Below are positions 1 to 7,653 of a stretch of DNA of 11,560 bases, piece after piece. The notes below the pieces were generated by a model. That model ran no database searches. It was not told the DNA's origin and worked only from the letters and a program-made list of their open reading frames with translations. Origin of the DNA: Euperipatoides rowelli (Eukaryota; Onychophora; Udeonychophora; Euonychophora; Peripatopsidae); assembly GCA_003024985.2 (NCBI GenBank), contig PXIH01S0003650.1; one strand, given 5' to 3'. The position numbers and the translations under genes are program-made. How positions within the stretch are numbered: the first letter of the stretch is position 1; the number at the start of each line of letters is the position of its first letter.

Positions 1-240
1 TATATATATATAGTGTTGGGAAGAGTACTGGAAAAATGTAATTGGGCTCAATAACAATTAATTTACCTTTTTTGTAGCTGATTGCAAGTAAAAATTACTT
101 TTTAGAAATGTAATCAGGTAAATTACAAGTATATTACAATTATTTTCACATTTTCAAAATTAAAATTACTTTTAATGATGATAGCAAAACTGCAAGTCAC
201 CACCCCCCACTCCCGAGGGAGGCGTTACTTTTTTTTAGAA
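1..240. mobile_element. possible DNA-transposon end (low confidence)
   Basis: After a (TA)n run, the sequence has an AGTGTTGGG motif at about 12-20. It is followed by a stretch rich in alternating GTAATT/AATTAC and TTACTTTTT words (20-160). This layout resembles the ends of non-autonomous DNA transposons common in animal genomes that begin with a GTGTTGGG-type terminus. A C-rich patch (about 198-222) and a T run follow. I see no matching opposite terminus and no target duplication, and the element may start outside the window, so the class cannot be assigned. Confidence 0.25.
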
Positions 241-724
241 ATTATATTTTATTATAAAATTAATTTGTGAACTAGTGAAAAATTATGTGTATGGCATTTT
301 TTCCCCCCTAAAAACAATAAAAAACATAAAAGCATATATACAAATAAAAACACAACATAGCCTATTCCTATATCTTAAGAATGGTGCACTAAAGAATAAT
401 TATTTTAAATGTCTTACACACTGTAAGCAAAAATAAACAAATTAAGTCAAACAACTACTAAAAACTATAAGCACAAAACTACAAATAGTATTGAAAAATA
501 CACACACCTATAATGCAATTTCACACCACCAAAAATACCCTCCCATAATAAGCATTATTAACGTTTTAACAAAATAGTCCTCAATTCGATAATACAGCTC
601 ATCATTTCTGTAGGCCAATGCTTCTTTTTTTTTTTAAATGATATAAACATTAAAAAAAATATACATACAGTATATCTTATATAGCCTATAGAGATAAAAG
701 GAAATAACTTTTAATTTTAACATA
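241..724. other. AT-rich intergenic stretch without a recognised gene
   Basis: This stretch is very AT-rich with A and T homopolymers and stop codons in every frame. A T run at about 625-636 reads as an A-rich tract on the minus strand, and could be the remnant of the 3' tail of the decayed LINE that lies at higher coordinates on that strand. Nothing else is supportable. Confidence 0.5.
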
Positions 725-1560
725 GGTGAAGTAAGTCTTGAAAGACTTTTACACCGATCCACACTCCACTGTAAATCTGAAAATCCTTGACAAATTCATC
801 AATAAGTATCTTTTTCCATATCTTTTCAAAAGATTCATATTTTCTATTGAAGACCCAAACAATCTTCTCTTCCACAATTCAAACAATATTGTCAACCACT
901 TTCTATATAGGCTAATGTTGGCAGATGCTTATATAAACCGTGATGCAGAGCTCCAACATGCTTAGTTTCACCTTATATACCATATTGATTTGCCATTATT
1001 TTTTTAACATAATATGCTATAATGAACTCAGCTGACTTGCATTCCCCAAAAATATGTCGGAAAGTTTTAATGTCTCTACAACTATAATCACAACTTACAT
1101 CACCCCTCCCCTCCATAAGTTTCGGTGTTGTAGCATTTATTTAGTAGCATTTGAAAGCAAAATTAAATAGCCGTGAACACTTTATTCTAGTAAGCTGACC
1201 CAAGCCAGATCACTCGATTTATAGGCCATAAAACTAGGATCCCCATTAATCCTCTTCATATAGCATTTCTTATATTTTACCAACTCTTGTGGGCACTGCA
1301 ATCCCTGATAAATCTCATATATAGTCCTTCAAAATAGCTCTACCACCTTGTCCTTAATTGCAGAGTTCAATATTCCAAAAAACATTTTTCACATTTTGTG
1401 CTAATAAAAACTTCACAAAACTATTTACGTTTATCAAAGTGAGCAGTATTTGACAGTCAATGAGTCCCAATCCACCATGTTTTAAACTATACATGCCCTC
1501 TTATGCAATAAAGCATACTTCTTTCCATTAAAAATAAATTTCATAAAAATATCTTTAGAT
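725..1560 (-). mobile_element. decayed LINE (non-LTR retrotransposon) ORF2 C-terminal remnant
   Basis: Read on the minus strand, successive short open stretches in different frames resemble the end of a LINE reverse-transcriptase protein. From about 1545 there is an FNGKK-like segment. At 1482-1357 a run starts KHGGLGLID and continues with a leucine-rich helix, as in the region after the RT palm where GGLGL[IV] is typical. At 1329-1182 a run ends DLAWVSLLE and then a stop. At 1143-976 there is a run with Cys (1092-1090), Cys (1080-1078), His (1056-1054) and Cys (1041-1039), a C-x3-C-x7-H-x4-C arrangement like the zinc-knuckle near LINE C termini. A lysine-rich run containing KYESFEKIWKKIL lies at about 865-730. 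The order matches a LINE, while frameshifts and stops show it is dead. The clade is not assigned, and the 5' part is missing beyond about 1560. Confidence 0.7.
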
Positions 1561-1579
1561 TAGTAGATAGCTTTTGTGT

Positions 1580-1693
1580 GTTCTGGGACAGTCACGCACA
1601 GTAGGTCATTTTTAGTGCTTCTTGTCTAGGTTCTAGGACAGTAATGCTCAGTAGGTGATAGGGGTTCTAGGACAGTCATGCTCAGGACGTCAC
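1580..1693. repeat. three-copy short direct repeat (about 29 bp)
   Basis: Three near-identical copies of a segment containing TTCTAGGACAGT and then GCTCAGTAGGT occur at 1580-1608, 1630-1658 and 1664-1693. Spacing is irregular (50 then 34 bp). Differences are point changes, such as CGCACAG in copy 1 against TGCTCAG, and GGACGTCA at the end of copy 3. The repeat abuts the truncated 5' side of the LINE remnant. No function is evident. Confidence 0.8.
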
Positions 1694-2279
1694 TTTTTCT
1701 AGCACACATTGAATATATAATTTAAAATTGATATTTAAATTATAAAATTACAACCGCCGCTATAAATATTGTAATATTTGAAAATTACCCCTCAGCCATA
1801 ACGATCACGTATATATTCATTTTAATATACTAATTTATAGAATAACTAAGAACTGAATGTATGGTTAGATAGAGCGGATTTTATTTAATTATATGATTAT
1901 ATAAATTTTTTTTTTACTGATCTACTTTAATATTTTTACATCCTTACTCTCAGCATTCAATAATAACAACTAGCAGAAAGTCACAGAACAAAAGATCTCA
2001 AAGAATCAATCAATGGATAGGATACTATAGCATTGTTGTCAATTTTCAAACTAAAATAATTACGGTACGATATACATAAATAATACAGAACATCAGGCTA
2101 TTTATATACATTTTATTATTAATCAAATGACAAACTCTTACATCAATTCATACTTTAAAATATTAAATTTGAACATGATGCATAGATATTATTAAATACA
2201 GATTTAAGACTTCATGATTAAATATCTAAAGTCTGACAGAATTAGACAAAAAAATTGTAATTCAATATTTGTGAGTGCT
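1694..2279. other. AT-rich stretch without a recognised feature
   Basis: Low-complexity AT-rich DNA with no sustained reading frame, no splice-flanked exon candidate and no clear repeat unit. The first weak matches to the satellite-like family found downstream appear only after about 2280. Confidence 0.5.
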
Positions 2280-2640
2280 GGAAATAATAATGGATACAGA
2301 TTTGGGGACCATTATTAGTAGATGAATATCTCAAGTTGTACAGTAAATTGATGTTATTTGGTGATATGGATGGAAATAATAGATAAATTTAGAGATTACA
2401 TAATTGTTTATATAATTGCACAGTATTTAATTTCAGGACGGAAAAACTGTTTATTCATAATGTACATATAATGGCACTGAATAAAAAAAACAAAATATAC
2501 AGTACATACTGTATATTTAACATTCACAATAACATCTTGAATTTTATTACATAGAATGATGTATATCCGATGAAAGTTGTATGATGCGTACATGTGGATG
2601 CCATTAATGTAAAGACAAATATACATAAGTATATAAATTG
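2280..2640. repeat. outlying, strongly diverged copies of the ~120-bp repeat family
   Basis: This stretch carries the landmark words of the main array in the same order and orientation, but diverged. GATACAGATTTGGGG is at about 2294, a second AAATTTAGAGATTACA-like anchor at about 2383, and CAGGACGGAAAAACT at about 2434. A longer match lies at 2550-2620, containing AGAATGATGTATATC, ACATGTGGATGCCATTAATG and AAAG. The best copies of the main array read ACAGATTTAGGGG, CTGGACGGAAACTTG and ACATGTGGATGCCACTAATGCAAAG. I infer that the array once extended this far, or was seeded here. Confidence 0.6.
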
Positions 2641-2800
2641 TTAGAGCTTTGGTGTTATTGCAGAGATATCTCAGAGCCCAAAACTTATGATTTTAGGGAA
2701 CACATAAATTAATACTGTATATAAATTGTTTGAGCCTTGGAGTTATTGCAGAGATATCTCTGGGCTAAAAACTACTCTACATACATGTTATAGACCCCAA
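2630..2800. repeat. 88-bp tandem duplication with GAGATATCTC palindrome
   Basis: Two tandem copies begin TATATAAATTGTT at 2630 and 2718, an 88-bp offset. Both continue through GAGC(T/C)TTGG(T/A)GTTATTGC into GAGATATCTC. The palindrome is at 2663-2672 in copy 1; in copy 2 it extends to a perfect 14-bp palindrome CAGAGATATCTCTG at 2749-2762. Identity falls off after the palindrome. No coding frame runs through it. Confidence 0.8.
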
Positions 2801-3225
2801 TATAAATAATACACGGAGAGTACATCATTTCTGGATCCAGATAAGTGCAACCAGTTAAATGAACATTTAATGTCAATTAATGACATTTCCTCAAGTTTGG
2901 CTGCCTGTTTTCTGGTGGTCATCTGGAATGTTTATTGTGAAACAGATCAGAGTAGGTGACTTTGTATAATTCTAATTTCAATTATTGTGGCATATAGGAC
3001 TTAAGAACATTTTACACATACACATAAATCTTGTTCTCTTTCTAAGCTTTGAACATGCCTTTGGAGGTGGCAAACAGTTACAGGTGAATCACTTACGATT
3101 CTCATGAGTGTGAGCACTATTGAGTGAAAGCTTACGTGACAAACGAGATGTACTGTATAATCTGATTTATGCTAATGAAACACGATTTTTCTCATACAGG
3201 TCAACTCAGTTAAAAGGTTAATCTT
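2801..3225. other. unassigned intergenic stretch
   Basis: The base composition is slightly more balanced than in neighbouring DNA, but there is no long open frame and no repeat unit I can support. No exon with convincing acceptor and donor was found on either strand. Confidence 0.45.
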
Positions 3226-3413
3226 TACTATTCAAAGCACACTAAATTTGCATCCTGTACAGTGCAATATTCAAAGTCTACTAAGCTTGTGTTCTCTACA
3301 GTGCAATATCCAAAGTGTATTATGCTTCTATTCTATTAAAGTGCATTATCTAAAATGCATTAGGCCCTCGTCTCTACAGTGCAATAGCCAAAGTTATTGC
3401 CTTTCTACAGATA
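3226..3413. repeat. 39-bp minisatellite, about 4.5 copies
   Basis: Units carry the words TACAGTGCAATATCCAAAGT followed by a pyrimidine-rich CTTNTATTCTC-like spacer. They start at 3258, 3297, 3337 and 3375, with spacings of 39, 40 and 38 bp. A partial unit precedes them at about 3226 (ACTATTCAAAGCACACTAA), and a degraded one follows at about 3407. Because the period is a multiple of three, an open frame survives across it and encodes a repeated 13-residue pattern (QCNIQS...). That frame is a by-product of the repeat, not evidence for a gene. Confidence 0.8.
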
Positions 3414-3607
3414 TTTTAAAAGCTATAATATTCAGGCAAGAGTGCAATTTCTAATTCGAGAAAATCCTTGAAAATCTATATTATGCTGTAGGCTATATGA
3501 GTACATTGCCGATATGATTTGGTAGTGCTATTGGTTTAAATGGAGTGATTGGTTCAATCCACTGTTGACGTGGAATTCAAAGCAAATGTTAATAACAAAA
3601 AAAAAAT

Positions 3608-3930
3608 GGGAAAAAATAAATTATTACATTTTAATTAAATATTGTACTATGTTAATTACATTTATGTTAGGGAGATTCTTATAAGCAAGACAATCACTTT
3701 TTTTTTTTTTTTGGAAGGGGAGGGGGCGGAGTGGCAAATAAAGTTATATCTTTCCTAATAGAAAATAGAGAAAGGCAAGAGATATGCATTTTAAAATTCT
3801 TTAAAAAAAAAAATTGGAAAAAATAAATTATTACATTTTAAAATAGTATGTTAAATACATTCATGGGAGATTCTTAAGACAGAAAGTTAAGAGATATGCA
3901 TTTTGGATTGAAATTTTAAGATTCTTTGAT
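3608..3930. repeat. local duplication; first copy carries a T15/G-rich insertion
   Basis: GGAAAAAATAAATTATTACA occurs at 3609 and again at 3816. Each copy is followed by related words: a TATGTTAA(T/A)TACATT-like segment, GGGAGATTCTTA, and AGAGATATGCATTTT at 3778 and 3890. The offset is about 207 bp at the left edge and 112 bp at the right edge. Copy 1 is therefore about 95 bp longer, because of a block at about 3688-3770 containing a T15 run and the G-rich GGAAGGGGAGGGGGCGGAG. Confidence 0.75.
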
Positions 3931-3955
3931 TGAAAACTAGATATTATGTGAATAT

Positions 3956-3956
<1 letters not shown>

Positions 3957-3991
<35 letters not shown>
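3957..3991. repeat. (TAA)n microsatellite
   Basis: About eleven uninterrupted AAT/TAA triplets lie between the duplicated block and the first diverged units of the satellite-like array. Confidence 0.95.
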
Positions 3992-3992
<1 letters not shown>

Positions 3993-3995
3993 GTA

Positions 3996-4206
3996 ATGAA
4001 TACATATTTAAGGAACTTGTGAATAAATATCATTAATTATTTTGAATGAACAGTATAAAGATTTTGGGTCCATATGAGGAAATATCAAACTATCTTAAAT
4101 ATTATGTTCAAGTCAAAATTTATATATTAAGCAATACACAATTTTCCAGCCAAAGATGTCAGATTTGTTCAGACTATAATGGTTAGAGAGAAAATTGTCA
4201 AGAAAT
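3996..4206. repeat. diverged left flank of the ~120-bp repeat array
   Basis: Array words are recognisable but degraded and irregularly spaced. TACATATTTAAGGAAC at about 4001 is followed by GAATAAATATCATTAATTA and TTTTGAATGAACAG. A second anchor AAAGATTTTGGGTCCATATG lies at about 4057. Units are truncated or indel-rich compared with the core array that begins at 4207. Confidence 0.6.
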
Positions 4207-5546
4207 ACAAATTTAGGGCCATTTTTAGTAAATATGGTAAACTATTTTTCTGATCACAAAGACATCTCTATGTGGAAAGTTGTGTTATTTAATACATGTG
4301 GATGCCAGTAATGCAAATAATAAATAATACAGATTTAGGGGCTATATATGAAAAAGCATCATAAATATTTTGATTGATCAGAATATAAGATCTCTGAACA
4401 TAAAATTATGTTAATACATGTGGTTATCACTAATGCAAAGAAAAGAATAATACAGATTTAGGGGCTATACGAATAAATGTCAAAAAATATTTTGATTGAT
4501 CAGAATGACATTTCTGGATGGAGCTCTTTTATTTAATACATGTTATAGTTGTCCCTAGTGCAAATAATTAATACAAATTTAGGGACTATATGAATAAACA
4601 TCAGAAAATATTTTGATTTATCAGAATAGGACATCTCTGGACGGAACCTTGTATTGCGTAATATATGTGGATGTCCCTCGTGCAAATAATAATGTATACA
4701 GATTTAGGGAGCATATGAATAAACATCATGAAATATTATGCTTGAGCAAAGTATAGATCTCTGGGTGGAAACTTGTATTAATACATGTAGATGCCACTAA
4801 TGCAAAGAGTAATAAATACAGATTTAGGGGCAATATGAATAAGTATCATAAAATATTTTATTTGATCAGTAGAATGGCATCTCTGGCCGGAAACTTGTAT
4901 TATTTAAAAGAGTAATGAATACAGATTTAGGGACAATATGAATAAGTATCATAAAATATTTTAATTGATCAGTAGAATGGCATCTCTGGCCGGAAACTTG
5001 TATTATTTAAAAGAATAATGAATACAGATTTAGGGACAATATGAATAAGTATCATAAAATATTTTATTTGATCAGAGAATGGCATCTCTGGCCAGAAACT
5101 TGTATTATTTAAAAGAATAATGAATACAGATTTAGAGGCAATGTGAATAAATGTAAAAAAAACTATTTGATTAAAAAATAATCAGAATATGAAATCTCTG
5201 GACGGAACCTTGTTTTATGTAACATATGTGGATGTCACTCATGCAAAGAGTAAAGAATAGAGATTTTGGGGCAATATGAATAAACATCATAAAATATTTT
5301 GATTAATCAGAGTATGGCATTTCTGGACGGAAAATTTTATTTAATAAATGTGGATTCCACTAATGCAAAGATAATGAATACAGATTTAGGGGCAATATGA
5401 ATAAACATAAAATGTTTTGATTGATCACATTGTGACATGTTTGGACGGAAAGTTATTTAATACTTGTAGTTGTCCCTAATGCAAATAATAATGAATACAG
5501 GTTTAGGGGCTATATGAATAAATATTATATATCTTTGTTTGATGTT
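4207..5546. repeat. satellite-like tandem array, unit about 120 bp, ~12 units
   Basis: Units start with ACAGATTTAGGG-like anchors at 4207, 4329, 4452, 4573, 4698, 4818, 4921, 5024, 5126, 5259, 5380 and 5497. Spacings are 122, 123, 121, 125, 120, 103, 103, 102, 133, 121 and 117 bp. Inside a unit the order is: anchor; CAATATGAATAAACATCATA; AAATATTTTGATTGATCAGAA; TGGCATCTCTGGACGG; AAACTTGTATT; ACATGTGGATGCCACTAATG; CAAAGAATAATGAAT. There is no open frame, no spacer/repeat alternation and no dyad large enough for a TIR in each unit. It is best described as a minisatellite or low-copy satellite array. Three central units form a more homogeneous sub-array. The array lies downstream of the minus-strand Ig gene. 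Confidence 0.92.
4818..5125. repeat. homogenised sub-array of three 102-103 bp deletion units
   Basis: Three consecutive units (4818-4920, 4921-5023, 5024-5125) all lack the same roughly 22-bp segment (TACATGTGGATGCCACTAATGC in full units), which leaves an identical junction TATTATTTAAAAGA. They differ from one another at only a few positions: for example three substitutions between the first two, and a 2-bp loss plus a CCGG to CCAG change in the third. Neighbouring 120-bp units are far more diverged. The shared breakpoint shows that one deleted unit was copied, rather than three separate deletions. Confidence 0.9.
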
Positions 5547-5960
5547 TGTAGTGTTTGGTAGCAAACTTTCCAGCACCATTTACACCAATGAACATAGTAA
5601 AGGGTTTTGCTGAATGAAATAATACAAAAAGTTAAAAACAATCATGTATGGTATTGATTCATAAATTTGGATTGGGATACAATTATTGGTTCATTTAATT
5701 GGATTAGGGTTGTGGCTTAGTTTAATGGTTAGAATTGTAAATAAAATAAGGTAGCCTGTACTAACAATGTACACCATCAAATTGTTTTTTTTTTTGAGTG
5801 GCCTAAATGTTGCCAATAAGTTTGTTATACGGATGCTAGCTTGAGATCAAGATAGAGCAGTTGTTTAAAAGGCCGGCTGTTAATTAGGCATAGTGGGTTT
5901 GATTCCTGATGAAGACATGGATATTTATCTTGTTAAAGTATTTGGAAACACACCTTATGA
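5546..5960. mobile_element. composite insert interrupting the array (possible tRNA-derived SINE plus captured exon fragment)
   Basis: Array sequence stops after TTTGTTTGATG at about 5546 and resumes at about 5966 with TCTGG, AATAAACTTAGATGCCTCTT and GCAAAGAATAATTA, so about 415 bp appears inserted in one unit. On the plus strand there is a TAGCTTGAGATC A-box-like word (about 5837), and GGGTTTGATTCC, close to a B box (GGTTCGANNCC), at about 5888; together they suggest tRNA ancestry. A second A-box-like GTGGCTTAGTTTAATGG lies at about 5710. A clean cloverleaf cannot be drawn, because the T stem is poor. On the minus strand, 5616-5556 looks like a piece of a protein-coding exon and is listed separately. 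Boundaries are inferred from the repeat, not from target duplications. Confidence 0.35.
5556..5609 (-). pseudogene. exon fragment with P-loop, SRP-GTPase-like (SR-alpha/FtsY-like)
   Basis: On the minus strand a plausible acceptor (T-rich tract, then TTTCATTCAG, with AG at 5611-5610) is followed by an open stretch. Its translation begins KPFTMFIGVNGAGK, with GVNGAGK at 5586-5566. The GVNG-x-GK P-loop preceded by a KPF/RPY beta strand is characteristic of the SRP-family GTPases (signal recognition particle receptor alpha and FtsY). ABC ATPases can also show GxNGAGK. The Ser/Thr expected after the lysine is Phe here. Similarity is lost within a few codons, before any good donor, and the sequence then runs into the tandem repeat. 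I read it as a truncated, non-functional fragment carried in with its intron border. The match is short and could be coincidence. Confidence 0.35.
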
Positions 5961-6075
5961 TGAAGTCTGGTTTCAATAAACTTAGATGCCTCTTATGCAA
6001 AGAATAATTAATATAGAGGTAGAGGCTAATATATGAGGTATTATCATAAATGGTTCTGATGGAACAGAAAACAAT
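5960..6075. repeat. diverged repeat unit right of the composite insert
   Basis: The array family resumes with GTCTGG, ACTTAGATGCCTCTTATGCA, AAGAATAATTAATA, AGAGGTAGAGGCTAATATATG, TATTATCATAAA and TTCTGATGGAACAGAA. This is the same order as in intact units, and it appears to be the second half of the interrupted unit plus the start of another. Confidence 0.65.
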
Positions 6076-6152
6076 AGGTGTGTTCATCAATAGCTAACTT
6101 TTTAAGTTATTTAAACTATTCTATACATTTTCATTCATCATTAATCACACGT

Positions 6153-6192
6153 AATGAACTAGATTGTTAGTCATTAAAAAATCTAGTTCATT
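6153..6192. repeat. 13-bp perfect inverted repeat
   Basis: AATGAACTAGATT at 6153-6165 and its exact complement AATCTAGTTCATT at 6180-6192 can pair with a 14-nt loop. It has no T tract or other context suggesting a function. Confidence 0.8.
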
Positions 6193-6727
6193 TCATTTGT
6201 TTCAAACATTCTGACCCTGCTCGAGAAGTGGGTTAATTCATGAGATTTGATTTTCATAATGGTTAAAAGGGATTGAAATGTTATGTAAAAACTGAGTGAT
6301 TACAATATCTTAGATGATGGTGTAGCGATAATCTTAATCGTTAATTTAGCATTCATTTTTTTGGGAGGAAAATACGTAATTAAGGCTGCACAAGTCTTTA
6401 CCTGAAAGGATTAATGCAGTAATTTGACAATGATAGTTTTTGTAAAATAGTCTTCGATACAAACATTAATTTTTTTTTTGCTCATTTTATTAATAAGTTA
6501 GAATTTTATCTTCACCATGCATCGGAACTATTGTTGCACTAAAGTATACTAAACTATTTTATTATTATCGAGTACTTTGCTACTCAGAAAGGGCTAACCT
6601 TGATCATTCGTCTTTAAAAATAAATGTTCATGTGACCAGGTACAAACCAAATAAATGAAACACACTGAAAAAAATCTAATGAAGAACACATCTAAAATTG
6701 CTAGTTGGAAAATTAGCATTTTAAAAT
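6193..6727. other. AT-rich stretch without a recognised gene
   Basis: No exon, ORF or repeat unit can be supported. Stops are frequent on both strands. Confidence 0.5.
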
Positions 6728-7225
6728 ACTTGTTGCCCCTGATTCAGAGATTAATGAATGCAAATTAATGGGCCCAAATGAACAAGTATACAATGCAGTG
6801 AGAAATTTTAGTTACTTATTTAATTTGATGTTTAATGTCCAGCTCAGATTTTCTAAATTAAAATTTAGCTAAAATTTATTTTTGAAAATATTTCCTAACG
6901 CTAAACTATACCATTTCAAAAATTATTAATTTCTTTTGCTGTCTTTTTAATTTCATTTTCTATCCTTATAAGCTATAAAGTAATAATAATAATAAAACTT
7001 CTAGATTTGTATTTGAATAACAATACCTCTGGCCTTCATGTTCCAGCTCTATTAACTATTTTTGTTGGCCTTATTAAAAAAAAAATTTTTAAACGCTAAA
7101 TTTAATATTAGCTAAATTTAATTTCTACGTTTTTTGAAGGATTAGCTAAATATTATCATCGCAAAAAAATTTCTCACTGAACTGTATATTTAATGTTTTG
7201 ATTGATAAGAATGACATATGGCTGA
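6728..7225. repeat. array-family unit split by a TIR element
   Basis: The left half (6728-6790) has ACTTGTTGCCCCT, AGAGATTAATGAATG and ATGGGCCCAAATGAACAAGT. The right half (7185-7225) has TATTTAATGTTTTGATTGAT, AAGAATGACAT and GGCTGAAAA. Put together they follow the unit order (AATGAATACAGATTTAGGGG, GAATAAGTATCATAAAATAT, TTTGATTGATCAGAATGACA), so the 394 bp between them was inserted into one existing unit. Confidence 0.75.
6791..7184. mobile_element. non-autonomous TIR element (MITE), Tc1/mariner-like
   Basis: Terminal inverted repeats are CAATGCAGTGAGAAATTTT (6791-6809) and, on the opposite strand from 7184, CAGTTCAGTGAGAAATTTT, with two mismatches in 19. Both ends are flanked by TA (or TATA): 6789-6790 and 7185-7186. 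TA flanks and a CAGT-like terminus fit Tc1/mariner-type elements. The 394-bp interior is AT-rich with repeated TTAGCTAAA words and no transposase reading frame. The empty site can be read from the interrupted satellite-like unit around it, which independently supports the borders. Confidence 0.72.
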
Positions 7226-7519
7226 AAAATATACAAAAGAATATCGCACTGCTTTAAACAACTTAATGCTGGCGACACCTACAAATACCTGTATATCAAT
7301 TTTTTTTTGTAAAAAAAGATCACATTTAAATATAAATTTTGTATAAAATGTAATTTAAACTAAAAGAAAATGTGTATTTATACACACAACGTCAGATTTT
7401 AGGCTTAAAAAATATTATTAAAGCAGTAAAAAAAATATAGTCTGTATACTTAGTTATATGTTGCATAACTATACTGTACATTTCATTTCTTTTTTCAAAA
7501 CGTAAAGAAAATGTCTTTT
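7226..7519. other. AT-rich stretch downstream of the Ig gene
   Basis: This is probable intergenic DNA past the 3' end of the minus-strand gene. It has T8/A7 tracts that can pair at about 7292-7318, and no supportable gene. Confidence 0.45.
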
Positions 7520-7525
7520 TTTATT
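7520..7525 (-). promoter_or_regulatory. candidate polyadenylation signal AATAAA
   Basis: Read on the minus strand, AATAAA lies about 128 nt past the TAA stop of the terminal exon and is followed by T-rich sequence. It is the first canonical hexamer after the stop. In DNA this AT-rich such hexamers are frequent, so use of this site is unproven. Confidence 0.4.
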
Positions 7526-7653
7526 GCTGAGATTCCTGTGGTGTCGAGATCCAAACGATGAGATTCAGTAGAAAGACCATAAATTTGTGTTTAAATTAGT
7601 CTTCAAGACGATCAATCATTCCTTCTTTCATTCTGTTCATTTAGAGATCAATA
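7526..7653 (-). other. probable 3' UTR of the Ig gene
   Basis: Minus-strand sequence between the TAA stop of the terminal exon and the first AATAAA. Its extent depends on that signal being used. Confidence 0.4.

Noticed and set aside
738-965. 75-codon plus-strand open frame
   Set aside because: It starts at TTG, has no recognisable domain, and lies antisense to the LINE remnant, whose minus-strand frames explain the sequence better.
2408-2626. 72-codon minus-strand open frame
   Set aside because: It lies in diverged satellite-family sequence, with low-complexity Tyr/Ile content and no domain or start context.
3248-3454. 68-codon plus-strand open frame rich in Cys/Ser
   Set aside because: It is kept open by the 39-bp minisatellite (a multiple of three); the peptide is the repeat read as codons.
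4207-5546. CRISPR-like or other spacer array
   Set aside because: The whole ~120-bp unit is repeated with no unique spacers, and the context is animal genomic DNA.
5830-5910. Functional tRNA gene
   Set aside because: The A and B boxes are imperfect, spacing is long, and the acceptor and T stems do not pair.
5884-6090. 68-codon minus-strand open frame
   Set aside because: It spans the junction between the composite insert and the satellite-like repeat, so it is not one ancestral unit.
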